NCBI RefSeq assembly: GCF_014635865.1
Contig: NZ_BMDQ01000001.1
Location: 1,426,001-1,490,000, forward strand
Reading direction: 5' to 3'
From: Winogradskyella haliclonae
GTDB lineage: Bacteria > Bacteroidota > Bacteroidia > Flavobacteriales > Flavobacteriaceae
DNA: 64,000 bases
Made by a program: the position numbers and the translations under genes. This document shows positions 62,090-64,000 of this stretch, one piece after another. The notes below the pieces were generated by a model that saw nothing but the letters and a program-made list of their open reading frames with translations, ran no database searches and was not told the DNA's origin. The stretch's first letter is position 1. Each line of letters begins with the position of its first letter.

Positions 62090-63256
62090 ATGTCAAAATT
62101 ATATTTCACTGAAGAGCACGAATTATTTCGTGAAAGCTTACGAGAGTTTTTACGAAAGGAAGTAGTTCCGCATGTTGAAAAATGGGAAGAAACAGGTCAT
62201 ATAGAGCGTTTTATATGGAAAAAATTTGGCGATATGGGCTATTTTGGATTGGCATACCCTGAAGCTTATGGCGGATTAGACTTAGATCTTTTTTATACAG
62301 TAATTCTATTAGAAGAGTTACAGCGAATTAACTCTGGTGGATTTGCTGCAGCAATGTGGGCACATGCATATTTGGCAATGACTCATCTTAACAAAGAAGG
62401 AGATGAGCGTATAAAAGAAAAATATTTGGCGCCTAGTATTTCCGGAGATAGCATAGGCTGTCTTTGTATTACAGAGCCTTTTGGTGGTAGCGATGTAGCA
62501 GGTATGAGAACCACTGCTGTTAAAAAAGGAGACACCTATGTAATTAACGGTTCTAAAACCTTTATTACAAATGGTGTATATAGTGACTATTTGGTTGTTT
62601 CGGCTAAAACAAACCCTGAGCTAGGAAATAAGGGGATTAGTATGTTTGTTATTGATAGAAATGTTGAAGGCGTTTCTGCAACAAAGCTCGATAAATTAGG
62701 TTGGAGAGCATCTGATACTGGAGAAATAGCCTTTGATAATGTAGTTATTCCTGCTGAAAACTTGATGGGTGAAGAAAATCAAGGGTTTGCATACTTAATG
62801 CAACATTTGGCGTTAGAGCGTTTAATTATGGCAGTTAATGCGCATGCTAGAGCTGAGTTTGCTCTAGAATATGCTAAGCAATACATGTCAGAGCGTACAG
62901 CATTTGGCAAAACAATTGATAAGTTTCAGGCTCTCAGACATACTTATGCAGATTGCGAAACACAGATGGAAATTTGTAAGCAGTTTAATTATTATGTTGC
63001 AAAACGTTTGGATATGGGTGATTATGTCGTAAAAGAAGCGACCATGTCTAAATTACAGTCTACTAAAATGGCAGATGATGTTATTTATCAATGTTTACAG
63101 TTTTTAGGTGGTTATGGCTATATGGAAGAATACCCATTAGCACGTATGGCAAGAGATAGTCGATTAGGTCCTATTGGTGGAGGAACTAGTGAAATACTTC
63201 GCGAAATTATCGCTAAAATGGTCATCGATAATAAAGATTATAAGCCAGCGACATAA
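62090..63256 (+). CDS. Acyl-CoA dehydrogenase
   Basis: 388 aa, normal length. The N-terminal helical domain starts YFTEEHELFRESLREFLRKE. The FAD-contact stretch is CLCITEPFGGSDVAGMRTTA (about 125-144), with INGSKTFITNG, then the C-terminal AFGKTIDKFQALRH, QCLQFLGGYGYMEEYP and GPIGGGTSEILREIIAK. The catalytic glutamate candidate lies in the GYMEEYPL stretch. It acts in fatty-acid or branched-chain acyl-CoA oxidation. Confidence 0.95.
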   Translation: MSKLYFTEEHELFRESLREFLRKEVVPHVEKWEETGHIERFIWKKFGDMGYFGLAYPEAYGGLDLDLFYTVILLEELQRINSGGFAAAMWAHAYLAMTHLNKEGDERIKEKYLAPSISGDSIGCLCITEPFGGSDVAGMRTTAVKKGDTYVINGSKTFITNGVYSDYLVVSAKTNPELGNKGISMFVIDRNVEGVSATKLDKLGWRASDTGEIAFDNVVIPAENLMGEENQGFAYLMQHLALERLIMAVNAHARAEFALEYAKQYMSERTAFGKTIDKFQALRHTYADCETQMEICKQFNYYVAKRLDMGDYVVKEATMSKLQSTKMADDVIYQCLQFLGGYGYMEEYPLARMARDSRLGPIGGGTSEILREIIAKMVIDNKDYKPAT

Positions 63257-63417
63257 AATAAATTGATTAGTTTTGGAGTTCTATTAAACAGCTCAGAGTA
63301 ATCTTGATAGAAAATCTAAGGTTACATTAAGAGCTTTTAATAACTAAATCTCGATTATCGAGTAAAACGGAATGGTCTTTGCCTTTACGTTAAGTAAATA
63401 CAATAATCAACTTTAAG

Positions 63418-64000
63418 ATGTCCACTAATCGCATTAATCTACTATTAACAGTTATAGTTTGTTTTTCAACTTTATTGAGTTTCTCTCAAGTTGAAGTTAA
63501 AGGAAAGGTTATAGATTCTACATATTTATCACCTATAGAAAACGCTAGTATTTATGTAAAGAACACTACCATTGGTACTATTAGTAATACTGATGGACGT
63601 TTTGTTTTATTAGTTCCAGTTGTGAATAAAAAAGATACGCTTATCATTTCCTCAATAGGATTTAAGAGCTTTAAAATTCCTGTTGATGAGTTTGATGGTT
63701 CTCAAGATATATATCTTGAAGAAGATGTCGCGTCACTAGATGAGATTGTTATTGTTGCAGACCCAAGGCCAACTACTGGCAATGATATTGTACTTAAAGC
63801 TCTTGAAGAACTGTCCGAAAATTTACCGGATTCTGCATATCTTCAAAAAGGATTTTTACGACACAAAGAGCGAAATAAACTTGAGTTTAAGTGGCTTATA
63901 GAAAGCGCAATTACCGTTTACGATTCTGGTTATGGTGCGAAAAGCACAGAGCATCTTAAGATTAATGTTGATGAGATGCGTAAGAGTTACGATTTAAGAG
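63418..64000 (+). CDS. CarboxypepD_reg-like-domain outer-membrane-associated protein, C-terminus cut
   Basis: The first 194 codons of a frame starting at ATG 63418. A signal peptide (about 1-23, ending SFSQ) is followed by the carboxypeptidase-regulatory-like beta-sandwich: VEVKGKVIDSTYLSPIENAS, TIGTISNTDGRFVLLVP and DTLIISSIGFKSFKIPV, then a linker DEIVIVADPRPTTG and the start of a new domain. This is the N-terminal unit common to TonB-linked and surface proteins of Bacteroidota. The domain after it and the full length lie outside the window. Confidence 0.8.
   Translation, partial: MSTNRINLLLTVIVCFSTLLSFSQVEVKGKVIDSTYLSPIENASIYVKNTTIGTISNTDGRFVLLVPVVNKKDTLIISSIGFKSFKIPVDEFDGSQDIYLEEDVASLDEIVIVADPRPTTGNDIVLKALEELSENLPDSAYLQKGFLRHKERNKLEFKWLIESAITVYDSGYGAKSTEHLKINVDEMRKSYDLR

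Overview
The window comes from a member of the Bacteroidota, most likely a marine Flavobacteriaceae (Winogradskyella, Psychroserpens or Olleya would fit; the genus is a guess). The DNA is AT-rich. Several promoters carry the Bacteroidota -7 box TANNTTTG. TTG and GTG starts are common. The gene content is typical of the group: nrfHA-ccsBA, DUF2851, DUF1343/NamZ, a tmRNA tag ending in ALAA, and an HTH_34 regulator with CreD.

Core left part (1-13.3 kb). A minus-strand locus for respiratory nitrite ammonification runs outer-membrane porin, nrfH, nrfA, ccsBA (cut by the window edge). Divergent from it is a tightly packed five-gene plus-strand operon: a TolC-type channel fused to a substrate-binding-like domain, a lipoprotein adaptor, an RND pump, a small K+-channel-like protein and a small exported protein.

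Accessory part (13.3-24.2 kb). It holds two elements stacked downstream of ssrA. (i) 13436-19223 is a minus-strand array of gene cassettes separated by attC-like folded sites with no integron integrase, i.e. a CALIN-type array. Its cargo is defence-flavoured: a PF10137-type TIR protein, a secreted transglutaminase-like/TPR protein, a putAbiC-like abortive infection protein, a DUF4160-like protein paired with a trypsin-like peptidase, and a small membrane protein. Diverged direct repeats flank it at 13366 and 19453. (ii) About 19.7-23.8 kb is a small element with a structured noncoding region, a lipoprotein, a cluster of TACGATA motifs, a MerR-like protein, a 47-aa coupled ORF and a large serine recombinase. 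The recombinase frame runs antisense through the ssrA terminator into the 3' end of ssrA, marking ssrA as the insertion site.

Core right part (24.3-64 kb). The order is: a lysine-forming saccharopine dehydrogenase/AlaDH-like enzyme; a membrane-protein cluster (DUF1361, DUF2809, CreD, COQ4-like) next to a four-gene operon that ends in an HTH_34 regulator, with two identical 19-bp palindromes at the two operon starts; kdsA and typA; a surface glycan locus (two tandem flippases, phosphoethanolamine transferase-like enzyme, three glycosyltransferases); ftsE; a 1007-aa TPR protein with an outer-membrane barrel; then housekeeping and envelope genes (amidohydrolase, methyltransferase, YkgJ protein, sterol desaturase-like protein, NamZ, LolC/E-like permease, cystathionine beta-synthase-like enzyme, DUF2851, PspC, K+ channel, alanine:Na+ symporter, helix-hairpin-helix protein, acyl-CoA dehydrogenase). 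A truncated CarboxypepD_reg-like protein runs off the right edge. No rRNA, tRNA, CRISPR array or transposase was seen.
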